A DNA stretch of 44,536 nt from Streptomyces sp. SID10853 (GTDB lineage: Bacteria; Actinomycetota; Actinomycetes; Streptomycetales; Streptomycetaceae), in contig NZ_JAAGLN010000034.1 of the NCBI RefSeq assembly GCF_010548145.1, forward strand, positions 1 to 44,536, written 5' to 3'. A model generated the notes under the pieces. That model was given only the letters and a program-made list of their open reading frames with translations. It was not told where the DNA came from and ran no database searches. A program made the position numbers and the translations under genes. How positions within the stretch are numbered: the first letter of the stretch is position 1; each line of letters opens with the position of its first letter. Shown piece after piece: positions 1 to 7,325 of the stretch.

Positions 1-269
1 ACCGCCGCGCCCGCCCCGGCCGCAGCGGCCAGCCGCCAGGCCGGGGACAGGGAGGGCGAGGCGCGCCACAGCACGCCGGGGCCCTGTACGAGCAGCCCGC
101 CGGCGGTGACCGCGGCGCAGAGAACCACGTAGACCGGCAGCATCGGCGTCCCCCGGTCGTCGAGGTAGCGGCTGTGCACGGCCCCCGCCAGATTCAGCGC
201 GGCGAGCGCGCACAGGCCCAGCCCCATCAGCAGGTACAGCCGCAGGTCAGGGGTAAGGGTGAGGGGCAT
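1..269 (-). CDS. Membrane protein, N-terminal part (cut by window edge)
   Basis: An open frame starts at an ATG inside the 3' end of the left YcaO gene (overlap about 23 bases) and runs off the left edge, giving 89 visible residues. It begins MPLTLTPDLRLYLLMG and shows at least two hydrophobic stretches (about residues 9-30 and 43-62) separated by a short polar loop (HSRYLDDRG), so it is an integral membrane protein. The overlap with the YcaO gene says it is the last visible gene of the leftward TOMM operon. In TOMM clusters a membrane protein at this place is often a CPBP (CAAX-type) protease that removes the leader or gives immunity, as SagE does, or a transporter part. The visible part has no catalytic motif, so this assignment is only inference. 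Confidence 0.6.
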   Translation of the reverse strand, partial: MPLTLTPDLRLYLLMGLGLCALAALNLAGAVHSRYLDDRGTPMLPVYVVLCAAVTAGGLLVQGPGVLWRASPSLSPAWRLAAAAGAGAA

Positions 270-1602
270 CGTGGTGGAAGCCTCCGTAGGCGGCGAACCG
301 GGGGTGGGCGGCCGGCGGCGCCGCGGGCAGCGGCAGCACCAGGGTGTCGGGCGAGAAGACCCGCACGACGGTGAAACCCAGCGCCCGGACGTCGGTGGTG
401 GTCAGGTCGGCGAAGAACAGGTCCTTGCCGCTGCCCCGGTACGCGTCGACCAGCGCGGCGATCTGTTCCCTGCGCGGCCGGTCGTCGTCCGCCGGCAGGT
501 CGCCCGCCGCGGCCTCGTCGCAGGCGGCGAAGCGGTCCTCGACCACTTTGGCGCCGTCCGCGGCCGCGTAGGTGCCGACGTTGGCCTCCAGGTCGTAGAA
601 CTCGTCGCCGCTTGGCCGGTGTTCGCCGGGCCCGTGGTCGATCCGCCGCTCCACGGCCAGCCAGCCGGCCAGCCACCGCACGCCGGCTGCCTCCAGCAGC
701 GCCCGGTACATGGTGTTGACCAGTCTGGTGCCGCTGCCGAGGCCCACCGCGATCTGCGGCACCAGTCCCGGCGGGCGGCGCAGCAGGCAGGCCACCGTGA
801 ATCCGGGCAGATCGGGGTTGGTCAGCAGGTGGAACTCCGGGGCGAGGTCGCCGCGCGGGAACACCTCACGCACCAGGTTGTCGATGATGCTCGTGCGGCG
901 GTCGCCGGTGATGCGCACGCTGGGGCGGGTGCCGTGCCAGTGGCCGATGGCCGAGTCGATCTGCACCGCCTCCGACAGCGCGGCGGCCAGGGCTGCGTCG
1001 GGGTCGGTGTGCGCGGCGGCGCCGGTGGTGACGGCCGGCGCGATCCACGGCTCGCGGTCGGGCGGCGCGTAACCGAGGAAGTACCACTGCGCCGGTATCC
1101 ACCCGCTGAACCGGCCGAGCAGCGAAGGCAGTTGGACCCAGCCGAGTTCCGCTTCCGGGTCGAACCGGTCGAACCAGAAGTCGCCGCTGCCGTGCTGGGC
1201 GGCGCTGAACAGCGTCAGCTGCGCCTCGGTGGGGACGTTCTCGCCGGCTGCGGCCAGCTCCCGGTGAGTGGCGTAGCGCACCGGGAAGCGCCCCTCCAGG
1301 GGTGCGACGTTGCAGGCGTAGCGTTCGAGGGACTCGGCGAGCACACGGATCTGCGCCTCGAACGGCTCGGTGCCGAAGCCCCCGAGGTGGAAGCTGCCGG
1401 CCTTCGGCGCGGGCAGGTCCTGGAGCAGGTGCACCCCGGCCAGGTCGGCGCTTGCGATGAGCATGCGCGCGTCGCTCCTGCTGCGGGTGAGGTGGTCGAG
1501 CACCGGCACCACTCCGCACAGCCGGCCGTGCATGCGGCGCCTGAGGGCCTCGGCGCGCTGCATCTCGTCCTGCCGTACCGACAGGGCCATCGGCTCAGAC
1601 AT
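247..1602 (-). CDS. YcaO cyclodehydratase (left arm)
   Basis: A 451-residue YcaO-family protein. YcaO enzymes use ATP to cyclise Cys, Ser or Thr side chains onto the peptide backbone, giving thiazolines or oxazolines. The first ATP-site motif is seen at residues 89-98 (AESLERYACN), and the C-terminus ends PHPYP, the proline-rich tail typical of azoline-forming YcaO proteins. The second conserved region, usually E-x-x-E-R-D, reads E-A-V-Q-I-D (within ALSEAVQIDSAIGHW), so two usual residues are changed. The start overlaps the upstream E1-like gene by 8 bases, so the two are translationally coupled and probably form one complex with the E1-like protein presenting the leader. The family is sure; full activity with the altered motif is not. 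Confidence 0.93.
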   Translation of the reverse strand: MSEPMALSVRQDEMQRAEALRRRMHGRLCGVVPVLDHLTRSRSDARMLIASADLAGVHLLQDLPAPKAGSFHLGGFGTEPFEAQIRVLAESLERYACNVAPLEGRFPVRYATHRELAAAGENVPTEAQLTLFSAAQHGSGDFWFDRFDPEAELGWVQLPSLLGRFSGWIPAQWYFLGYAPPDREPWIAPAVTTGAAAHTDPDAALAAALSEAVQIDSAIGHWHGTRPSVRITGDRRTSIIDNLVREVFPRGDLAPEFHLLTNPDLPGFTVACLLRRPPGLVPQIAVGLGSGTRLVNTMYRALLEAAGVRWLAGWLAVERRIDHGPGEHRPSGDEFYDLEANVGTYAAADGAKVVEDRFAACDEAAAGDLPADDDRPRREQIAALVDAYRGSGKDLFFADLTTTDVRALGFTVVRVFSPDTLVLPLPAAPPAAHPRFAAYGGFHHDAPHPYP

Positions 1603-2626
1603 CCAGCCACGCCCTCGGGTCGTAGTAGAGCGGCGAGTCGTCGCGTTCGACCACGATGCCGCAGCCCGCGCAGCCGGGCAGCCGAAGCACCTCGTTGTAG
1701 GCGATCTCCATGGTCGGCAGGTGAATGCCCAGTGCCTTGTCGATGGTGAAAGCCGTCCCGGTGTGGAGGTAGTTGACGGCCTCCAGGGCCAGGTGCGAGC
1801 CGAGCAGCGCGGTGACGGGAGCGGCCGAAGGGCGGCTGCCGAGCCGGGCGGCGCCGCGGGCCAGCGCCTCCTTGTAACGCACGTAGGAGGACTTCTCGCG
1901 CAGGTTCATCACCACGCGGGTCTCGAAGCACTCGTAGCAGGCGGACCGGCCCGGCAGCACGGTGGGACCGGCGAAGACGTACGGCCCGTCGACGGCGCCG
2001 TGCAGCCAGGTGATGCCCAGCCGGGCGGCGAGCCGGTTGAAGACCTGGAAGCGCTGAGGGTCGATCACCGAGGCGGCCACCACCGCGAACGCTCCTCGCC
2101 AGGGCTCGAACTCCGCCTCCAGGGTGCGCAGTTGGAGCCCGTCGTGAAGCACGGCCGGATCGACGGTCGCCAGCCGCCTCACCAACGGGTCGTCGGAGCC
2201 GGGGCGCAGCACCGGCAGTCCGTGCCCGTTTCCCATGGCGGCGTGCACGGAATCGGTCAGTGCCGGATCGCCGAGCAGCAGCACCTGCGTGGCCTGCTCG
2301 GCCGGTTCCGCGCGGCCGAGCCCGGACACCTCGTCGAGGTAGGCGTCGAGCGCGCTCTCCGGGCCGTCCTGGAGCACCCCCAGGTCCGCGAGGTGGCCGG
2401 TCAGGGCCGCTACCTCCTCCGGTGCGACGCCGTGCCGATCGGCGAGTTCCCCGGGGGTGGTGGTGCCGTCCAGGGCCGATACGAGGGCGAACATCTTTCC
2501 GCCGCCGCTGTCGTCGGTGACCGTGTACGACTGCATATTCCAAATGCCCGTTCGGAACTCAACGATGTCCGGGCTGTGCCCGATCACCGTGACCGATTGA
2601 CGCACTCGGGGATTTCTGCCCGTCAC
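1595..2626 (-). CDS. E1-like leader-binding cyclodehydratase partner (left arm)
   Basis: A 343-residue protein of the E1/ThiF-related type that binds TOMM precursor leaders and stimulates YcaO. Two CxxC pairs form a likely structural zinc site: Cys230/Cys233 (SACYECFETR) and Cys319/Cys322 (LPGCAGCG). The N-terminal 100 residues fit the winged-helix leader-binding region, and the rest fits a degenerate E1 fold with no adenylation motif seen. The GTG start is chosen because GGAGG lies 7 bases before it. It is 67 bases downstream of the dehydrogenase gene and overlaps the YcaO gene. Role: recognises the precursor leader and delivers it to YcaO. Confidence 0.9.
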   Translation of the reverse strand: MTGRNPRVRQSVTVIGHSPDIVEFRTGIWNMQSYTVTDDSGGGKMFALVSALDGTTTPGELADRHGVAPEEVAALTGHLADLGVLQDGPESALDAYLDEVSGLGRAEPAEQATQVLLLGDPALTDSVHAAMGNGHGLPVLRPGSDDPLVRRLATVDPAVLHDGLQLRTLEAEFEPWRGAFAVVAASVIDPQRFQVFNRLAARLGITWLHGAVDGPYVFAGPTVLPGRSACYECFETRVVMNLREKSSYVRYKEALARGAARLGSRPSAAPVTALLGSHLALEAVNYLHTGTAFTIDKALGIHLPTMEIAYNEVLRLPGCAGCGIVVERDDSPLYYDPRAWLDV

Positions 2627-2693
2627 CGAGAAACCTCCGTCCCGGAAAGTGGAGTGAGCTCTGAATTGAATTCCGTGCAGCCCGGCCGCGGTG

Positions 2694-3620
2694 TCATGCG
2701 GGAAGTCCGACGAGGACCGTGTGCAGCAGGGCCTCGAGAACGCCGTCGATGCCGAGTGCGGCGTTCGCCTCGTCGTCGTAGAAACCCGAGAAGTCGGTGG
2801 CCGCGAGACGGGCGCCGGTCACCGCGAGATGAATGTTCTGGGACAGCGCGCCGCACTCGTGGAGCACGAAGCGCATGCCGCGCGGCCCGTACTTGCGCAT
2901 GGCCCGCCACGGGCGCGCCACCAGCAGGACGACAGCGGCGGCCTGCCGGGGGTGCGGTCCGTCCGGGGAGTCCTGCAGCGCGTCGAGCAGTGCGGCCAGT
3001 CCCTCGGGGCCCGAGTGCGCTGCCAGCGCGTCACGTTCGGGGAGGTAGCGGTGCACTCCGGCCGGCACGCCTGCCACCCGGGAGGCGGCCACCCACACCT
3101 GGACGGGCCGCAGTCCGCCGGCGCTGGGCACCGCGTGGAAGGAGCCGGTCAGCGTCACGCCGTCGGCGGTCTCGACCTCGCCTTCGGCGGTGGGGCCCGC
3201 GGCGTGCCGCAGCAGCGCGGCCAGCCGGTCGGCGCCGAGCGGCGCGTCGGCGAAGACACGCTCGCTGCGCCTGCGGTTGATGACCTCGGTCAGCGGTTCG
3301 GTGACCGGCTCGGACGGCGGCAGCGCCGTCAGCATGCCGTCCGGCACCTGTTCGGCGCCGTTGTACGCCCAGCACATCGCCAGCGGGTCGGACGAGTAGG
3401 CGGAGATGGACAGTTGTGTCTGACGGTCCCACCGCTTGAGGCGGGAGGAGACCAGGAACTCCTCGGCGACCCGGGGCAGCCTGGGGTCGCCGGCGTTGTC
3501 GGCGCGGAAGGAGTGCGTACGCAGTCCCACGCCGTCCGCCTCGGGGGCGCGGGAGCGGCGCGCGGTTGCCAGCACAGCCGCGCGGGAGAGCTGGGGCGAG
3601 GCGGAGACCGGGTCGGTCAC
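2694..3620 (-). CDS. SagB-type FMN azoline dehydrogenase (left arm)
   Basis: A 308-residue nitroreductase-fold protein related to SagB/McbC, which oxidises azolines to aromatic azoles with FMN. An Arg-rich FMN phosphate motif (RRRSERVF, residues 116-123) is followed by PSAGGLRPVQ (165-174) and by a Lys-Tyr pair at 243-244 (RKYGPRG), the pair described as important in azoline dehydrogenases. The glycine-rich C-terminal half (HECGALSQNIHLA, then DDEANAALGID) is typical. The GTG at 3620 is preferred over an upstream ATG because GAAGGAG lies directly before it. The longer frame would read through the hairpin described at 3650-3694. First enzyme gene of the leftward operon, after the precursor. 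Confidence 0.9.
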   Translation of the reverse strand: MTDPVSASPQLSRAAVLATARRSRAPEADGVGLRTHSFRADNAGDPRLPRVAEEFLVSSRLKRWDRQTQLSISAYSSDPLAMCWAYNGAEQVPDGMLTALPPSEPVTEPLTEVINRRRSERVFADAPLGADRLAALLRHAAGPTAEGEVETADGVTLTGSFHAVPSAGGLRPVQVWVAASRVAGVPAGVHRYLPERDALAAHSGPEGLAALLDALQDSPDGPHPRQAAAVVLLVARPWRAMRKYGPRGMRFVLHECGALSQNIHLAVTGARLAATDFSGFYDDEANAALGIDGVLEALLHTVLVGLPA

Positions 3621-3649
3621 GGCTGCTCCTTCTTCGAAGGGCGGGCGAA

Positions 3650-3694
3650 GCCGGGTGCGGGCTGCGGCGTCGGGGCCGTGGGCCCGCACCCGGC
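3650..3694 (-). terminator. Attenuator-like hairpin after precursor 1
   Basis: A perfect 13-bp inverted repeat (GCCGGGTGCGGGC at 3650-3662 and its complement at 3682-3694) with a 19-base loop lies in the 91-base gap between the stop of the small precursor gene and the start of the dehydrogenase. No T-run follows in either direction. A hairpin at this place commonly reduces read-through or stabilises the precursor transcript, so that far more precursor than enzyme is made. That role is inference; the repeat itself is seen directly. Confidence 0.7.
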
Positions 3695-3711
3695 GATCAC
3701 TGGGCTACAGC

Positions 3712-3819
3712 TCAGCCGCGGCGGCGCACGACGGCGCCACAGCAGGAGGAACAGGCGCCCGGCACGACGACCTCACGGTCGTCGCGGTCCTCGGTGACGG
3801 TGGTGGTGGTGAGCTTCAT
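3712..3819 (-). CDS. TOMM precursor peptide 1 (35 aa)
   Basis: A small gene of 35 codons. The peptide starts MKLTTTTVTEDRDDREVV and ends with VPGACSSCCGAVVRRRG. A near-perfect ribosome binding site (AGGAGG, 6 bases before ATG) supports translation. The N-terminal 20 residues are charged and free of Cys and Ser, as expected for a leader. The short C-terminal core has three Cys and two Ser in ACSSCCG, followed by a basic tail RRRG. It is the first gene of the leftward operon, just before the dehydrogenase, E1-like and YcaO genes, and its first residues resemble those of precursor 2 (M-[KD]-L-T-T-x-x-V). Likely made into thiazole/oxazole rings at the CSSCC block. No protease site is evident; Gly21-Ala22 is only a guess. 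Confidence 0.75.
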   Translation of the reverse strand: MKLTTTTVTEDRDDREVVVPGACSSCCGAVVRRRG

Positions 3820-4167
3820 GGTGAACCTCCTCGAATGGTGAACGCCTCGGTAATGGCGCTCGACGGGAAGAACCAGGAACCGCGAGATCGACCGGCCGGG
3901 AAATTAATTCCGGCGGGCCGGCAATCCCTGTCGTACTCGGCCGGAAAGGCCATCAGGCGATCCGGCCAAAGCCAGGCAACCACAGCAGGTACCGAAAGAA
4001 CAACGCCCGTTGGTGCACCGAAAACTGCACCAATGAACAGTGTTAGCAGCGGTGGTGAAAGGATTGAATGTCGCTGCGATTACTCTCAAATTCGCCCGCC
4101 AGGACATCCCGGCCCGGCGCGCACTCAGGGGCTGTGGCCGGCCGGTGTGCCGCCGGAAGGAGGATTG
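3820..4167. promoter_or_regulatory. Divergent promoter region of the two TOMM arms
   Basis: A 348-base gap between precursor 1 (leftward) and the P450 gene (rightward). It is clearly less GC-rich than its surroundings (for example AATTAATT near 3902-3909 and an A/T-rich stretch around 4010-4090), as expected for promoters. It contains the 14-base motif at 4035-4048 described separately and a repeated TGCACC (4014-4019 and 4026-4031). No other convincing small gene was found on either strand. Exact -10/-35 boxes could not be fixed by eye. Confidence 0.6.
4035..4048 (+). promoter_or_regulatory. Candidate operator, copy 1 (GAACAGTGTTAGCA)
   Basis: The 14-mer GAACAGTGTTAGCA is found here and again at 12785-12798 in front of the O-methyltransferase gene. 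Its core AACA-G-TGTT is an odd-centred palindrome of the sort bound by TetR-family dimers. It lies about 120 bases before the P450 start and 215 bases before precursor 1, within the divergent promoter region. The TetR-type regulator at 11718-12428 is the nearest candidate to bind it; that link is inference. Confidence 0.5.
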
Positions 4168-5424
4168 ATGACAAGCAGCGTGAACAGCCCGCCCGCGGAC
4201 CTTCCCGACGCCCCCTTCGGGCCCGCGTGGGCGGCCGACCCGTACCCCGCCTACGCCCGACTGCGCGAGGAGGGGCCGGTGCGGCGCGTGCACATCCGCG
4301 AGGGTCTCGATCCCTGGGTGGTCAGCCGGTACGCGGAGGTCAAGTCGATGCTGGGCGATCCGCGGCTGAGCACCGACCCGGCCGTTGCGGCCGGTCCGGT
4401 CCGTGAGGCCATCGGCCGCGGCCGGCCCGAGGAGAAGGTGTCCCTCCTCGGCCGCCACCTGCTGAGCACAGACCCGCCGGAGCACACATCGATGCGCCGG
4501 CTGATGTCACGGGCGATGACCCCGCGCCACGCCGCCTCCCTCGATGAGCCGATGCGGCGGTGGGCGGCCGAACTGCTGGACGCGGCGGCGGGCCGGGAGC
4601 GTTTCGACCTGCTCGCCGACTACGCCGTACCCCTGGCGGTCGAGGTGGGGTGCAGGCTGCTGGGCGTGCCCCAGGAGCTGACAAAACCGTTCCACGCCTG
4701 CGCCCGCGCCTTCTCCCGCGCCGAGCTGGACGAAGGCGACGACTTCGCGGAGGCCGCCGACGAACTCGGTGGGCACCTGGTGCCCTGGGTCCTGGGCGCC
4801 CGCGAACGGGGCGGCGACGACGGCCTGGTGGCGCTGCTCGCGGCGGGCGAGGGCGAGGAGGAACTCGACCCGCACCAGCTTGTCGACGTCGTCTTCCACT
4901 TGTTCTTCTCCGGATACGAGTCCAGCGCCTACTTCGTGTGCAACACCGCCCTGCTGCTGCTCACCCACCCCGAGCAGCGTGAACAGGTGCGTGCCAGGCC
5001 CGAGTTGATGGAGGCGGTGATCGAGGAGGCGCTGCGCCTCGAGGGTTCGGTGAAGGTGCCGACCTGGCGCTTCGCCAACCAGGACTTCGACCTGGCGGGC
5101 GTTCAGGTACGCAGCGGCGACGCGGTGCTCGCGCTGCTGAACTCGGCCGGCCGCGACCCGGACATGGTGGACGACCCCGACAGCTTCCGTCTGGACCGGG
5201 GAGCCTGCCCCCATCTGGCGTTCAGCCACGGCATCCACCACTGCCTGGGCGCTGCCGTCGGCCGTCTGGAGGGCCGGGTCGCGCTGTCAGCCCTCTTCGA
5301 GCGCTTCCCGGCCGTGCGGCTGGCGGTCCCGGCGGAGGAACTGCAGTGGCGGGACAACCTGATGATGCGAGGCGTCACCGCGCTGCCGGTCGTGCCCGGC
5401 CCGGACACGAGCGGTGTGCGATGA
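4168..5424 (+). CDS. Cytochrome P450
   Basis: A 418-residue soluble bacterial-type P450 monooxygenase. The heme-binding loop is FSHGIHHCLG (352-361, ligand Cys359), and the K-helix E-x-x-R is E287-R290. The I-helix oxygen-activation motif, usually (A/G)G-x-(D/E)-T, reads SGYESS (248-253), with Ser in place of the usual Thr. A redox partner is not encoded nearby. The ATG is set by GAAGGAGG 4 bases upstream; the open frame extends further upstream but without any P450 sequence. The stop overlaps the ATG of the second YcaO gene (ATGA), so the P450 is the first gene of the rightward TOMM operon and probably oxidises the azole peptide (hydroxylation or cross-link). Its substrate cannot be told from sequence. 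Confidence 0.93.
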   Translation: MTSSVNSPPADLPDAPFGPAWAADPYPAYARLREEGPVRRVHIREGLDPWVVSRYAEVKSMLGDPRLSTDPAVAAGPVREAIGRGRPEEKVSLLGRHLLSTDPPEHTSMRRLMSRAMTPRHAASLDEPMRRWAAELLDAAAGRERFDLLADYAVPLAVEVGCRLLGVPQELTKPFHACARAFSRAELDEGDDFAEAADELGGHLVPWVLGARERGGDDGLVALLAAGEGEEELDPHQLVDVVFHLFFSGYESSAYFVCNTALLLLTHPEQREQVRARPELMEAVIEEALRLEGSVKVPTWRFANQDFDLAGVQVRSGDAVLALLNSAGRDPDMVDDPDSFRLDRGACPHLAFSHGIHHCLGAAVGRLEGRVALSALFERFPAVRLAVPAEELQWRDNLMMRGVTALPVVPGPDTSGVR

Positions 5425-6896
5425 CCGCGCCCGTACTGCGCTCCACCTGGGTCAACCGGGGCCACGAGGCGTTCCCCGCGGCCATGGCCGACGAGGAGCA
5501 TGCCGCGCTGACCGAACTGCTCGCGCTGTACAACCCGGTGGGCGGCCCGATCACGAAGGTGTTCACCGAACTCGCCGGGCCGGGGCCGCTGCACAGCAAT
5601 GTGTCCACCGCCTCGTTCAGCAGCATCGACCGGCTGCTGCGGCGGCTGACGGGCGTGCCGTCGCTCGACCCCGGCACCCAGGACAGCATCAGCGCGGGCG
5701 GCAAGGGCTTCACGCTCTTCGACATGTTCGCCTCCAGCGCAGGCGAGACCGTGGAGCGGGTCATCGGATCGCTGCGCGGCACAGGCGGTGCGGAGCAGCG
5801 CTCGGGGACCTACGACGAACTGCGCAGGGCCGGTGTGCCGTGCATGCACCCGGACCGGATCCCCCTGTTCTCCGCCGCCCAGTACGCTCGCCCCGACTTC
5901 GTCTACGAGCCGTTCACCACCGGCACGCCGCTCAGCTGGACCCGCGGGTCGCATCTGGTCTCGGGCGAGGAGGTGTGGGTTCCCAGCCAGCTGGTGGAGC
6001 TGGTGCACCTGGCGGAACCGGGCGAGGCGTCCATCGGCTACGGCTCGTCCGGTGGCCTGAGCAGTCATGTCACGCGGGAGGCCGCGATCTACCACGGCGT
6101 GCGCGAGATCGTGGAGCGTGACGCGCTCAATCTCCGCTGGTACCTGCGGGTGCCGCCGGAGCGGGTCACGGTCACCACCGCGCCGCGCGGCCACCGGCTG
6201 CGTACGCTGCTGGCCGAACTGGCGGTACAGAACGAGCCGGTGGACCTGCTGTACCACTCGCTGGACATCACGGAGATCCCGGTCTTCACCGCGGTGCGGG
6301 TGGAGCCGTGGAGACACCGCTTCGGGTTCTGTGCCGGGGCAGGCGCCGACCTCGACGCGGAGACCGCGCTGAGCGAGGCGATCGGCGAGTTCGGACAGTC
6401 CGAGCGCATCCTGCGCTCCTCCTTCCTCGCCCCCGACCGTCCGGTCTCGCAGCTGTTCGCCCGCCAGTTCGATCTGGCCCCGGATGCCCCGCTGTCGGAG
6501 ATGCTCACCTATGTCCAGTCCCTCGGCTACTACGGCAACCGCGAGCTGCGCGGACTGCTGACCGCACACCGTGGTGCCGGGGACGAGATCGCGCTCGCGG
6601 ACATCAGCGGGGCGCCGCCGCGCCGTGAGGGCGGGCCGGCCGACGCCGCCAGGCTCGCCGCGCTGTGCGCCGTGCTCGACCGCCACGGCATCGACCCCGT
6701 CGTCTTCGACCGCACCCCCGAAGGACTGTCCCACCTGCGGCTGATGCGGGTCTTCGTACCCGAGTTGACGCAGCCGTTCCTGCAGTCCCGGCCCATGCTC
6801 GGTCACCCCCGGTTCGCGCGGGTGCGCGACTGGTTGGGGGAGCGCTCGCCGCTGACCGGCGAGCCACAGGCGGCTCCGCCGCTGCCGTACCCCTGA
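5421..6896 (+). CDS. YcaO cyclodehydratase (right arm)
   Basis: A 491-residue YcaO protein. The first ATP-site motif is GETVER at 109-114. The second region keeps the full E-x-x-E-R-D (REAAIYHGVREIVERDALN), and a third acidic helix reads ALSEAIGEFGQSER. The protein ends APPLPYP, the proline-rich C-terminus of azoline-forming YcaO enzymes. The ATG overlaps the P450 stop; an upstream in-frame extension to 5346 lies inside the P450 gene and is rejected. Together with the E1-like protein at 7326 it should install thiazolines/oxazolines on precursor 2, whose gene follows 124 bases downstream. It differs greatly from the left YcaO, so the two are not a recent tandem copy. Confidence 0.93.
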   Translation: MTAPVLRSTWVNRGHEAFPAAMADEEHAALTELLALYNPVGGPITKVFTELAGPGPLHSNVSTASFSSIDRLLRRLTGVPSLDPGTQDSISAGGKGFTLFDMFASSAGETVERVIGSLRGTGGAEQRSGTYDELRRAGVPCMHPDRIPLFSAAQYARPDFVYEPFTTGTPLSWTRGSHLVSGEEVWVPSQLVELVHLAEPGEASIGYGSSGGLSSHVTREAAIYHGVREIVERDALNLRWYLRVPPERVTVTTAPRGHRLRTLLAELAVQNEPVDLLYHSLDITEIPVFTAVRVEPWRHRFGFCAGAGADLDAETALSEAIGEFGQSERILRSSFLAPDRPVSQLFARQFDLAPDAPLSEMLTYVQSLGYYGNRELRGLLTAHRGAGDEIALADISGAPPRREGGPADAARLAALCAVLDRHGIDPVVFDRTPEGLSHLRLMRVFVPELTQPFLQSRPMLGHPRFARVRDWLGERSPLTGEPQAAPPLPYP

Positions 6897-6937
6897 CCGG
6901 TGCCACCACGCGGGTCCGTGGAATGGCCGTACGGACT

Positions 6938-6958
6938 CCGGCCGGCCCGTCCGGCCGG
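6938..6958 (+). terminator. Hairpin between right YcaO and precursor 2
   Basis: Two copies of the self-complementary CCGGCCGG (6938-6945 and 6951-6958) separated by 5 bases can form an 8-bp stem. It stands between the YcaO stop (6896) and the precursor start (7021). It may partly end the P450-YcaO transcript, with the precursor then read from its own promoter; no T-run follows, and the GC-rich context makes chance hairpins common. Confidence 0.35.
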
Positions 6959-7020
6959 GGGCGCGTCCGCGCGCTGTCCCCTCACAAGGTTTGACCGACA
7001 CGATTGGAGTCATGGTCACC

Positions 7021-7200
7021 ATGGACCTGACCACCGAACACGTGCCCACGGAGAAGTGGAGCACCAACCCCGAGAGCCGGGCCATCCTGGCCGCTTCCTG
7101 CTGCAGCTCCTCAGTCCTGTGCTGCTGCTGCTGCGGTGTGGCGACCGGTATGAGTGCCGTACAGACCGACCAGGCGGAGCTTGTTCCTGCCGGCCGGTGA
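7021..7200 (+). CDS. TOMM precursor peptide 2 (59 aa, Cys-rich core)
   Basis: A 59-residue peptide beginning MDLTTEHVPTEKWSTN. The putative core SCCSSSVLCCCCCG (residues 26-39) holds 7 Cys and 4 Ser, including five consecutive Cys (34-38), and could carry many azole rings. A 20-residue Cys-free tail follows (VATGMSAVQTDQAELV, then PAGR), which is unusual since most TOMM cores lie at the C-terminus. Possible starts are TTG 6991, ATG 7012 and ATG 7021. I chose 7021 because precursor 1 also begins M-x-L-T-T and because GGAG ends 11 bases before it; for 7012 the spacing would be only 2. It lies between YcaO and E1-like genes and has a strong hairpin after its stop. Confidence 0.8.
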   Translation: MDLTTEHVPTEKWSTNPESRAILAASCCSSSVLCCCCCGVATGMSAVQTDQAELVPAGR

Positions 7201-7205
7201 ACCAC

Positions 7206-7235
7206 CCGTGCGGGTCCCGTCCGGGGCCCGCACGG
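7206..7235 (+). terminator. Strong hairpin just after precursor 2
   Basis: A 13-bp stem (7206-7218 with 7223-7235) closed by a 4-base loop; all pairs are Watson-Crick except one T-G. It begins 5 bases after the precursor stop and is followed by a second, weaker hairpin (GGCCCGG at 7275-7281 with its complement at 7286-7292). No T-run is present. As in the left arm, the position suggests partial termination or transcript protection that favours precursor over the downstream enzymes. Confidence 0.7.
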
Positions 7236-7325
7236 CTCCGCACCGGCGCATTCGCCGGACCACGCTCCGTCCCCGGCCCGGTATGCCGGGCCCGGACCCA
7301 GTCGGCCGACTCGCGGAAGGCACAT

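Noticed and set aside
259..1749. Long rightward open frame opposite the left YcaO gene
   Set aside because: It is a shadow caused by GC-biased codon positions of the YcaO gene; the translation is Arg/Gly/Val-rich without any motif or ribosome binding site.
3436..4167. N-terminal extension of the P450 back to 3436
   Set aside because: The frame crosses the dehydrogenase gene, precursor 1 and the promoter gap; P450 sequence begins only at the ATG at 4168, which has a strong ribosome binding site.
6991..7020. Longer start of precursor 2 (TTG 6991 or ATG 7012)
   Set aside because: Ribosome-binding spacing is poor for both, and only the start at 7021 gives a leader like that of precursor 1. Not fully excluded.
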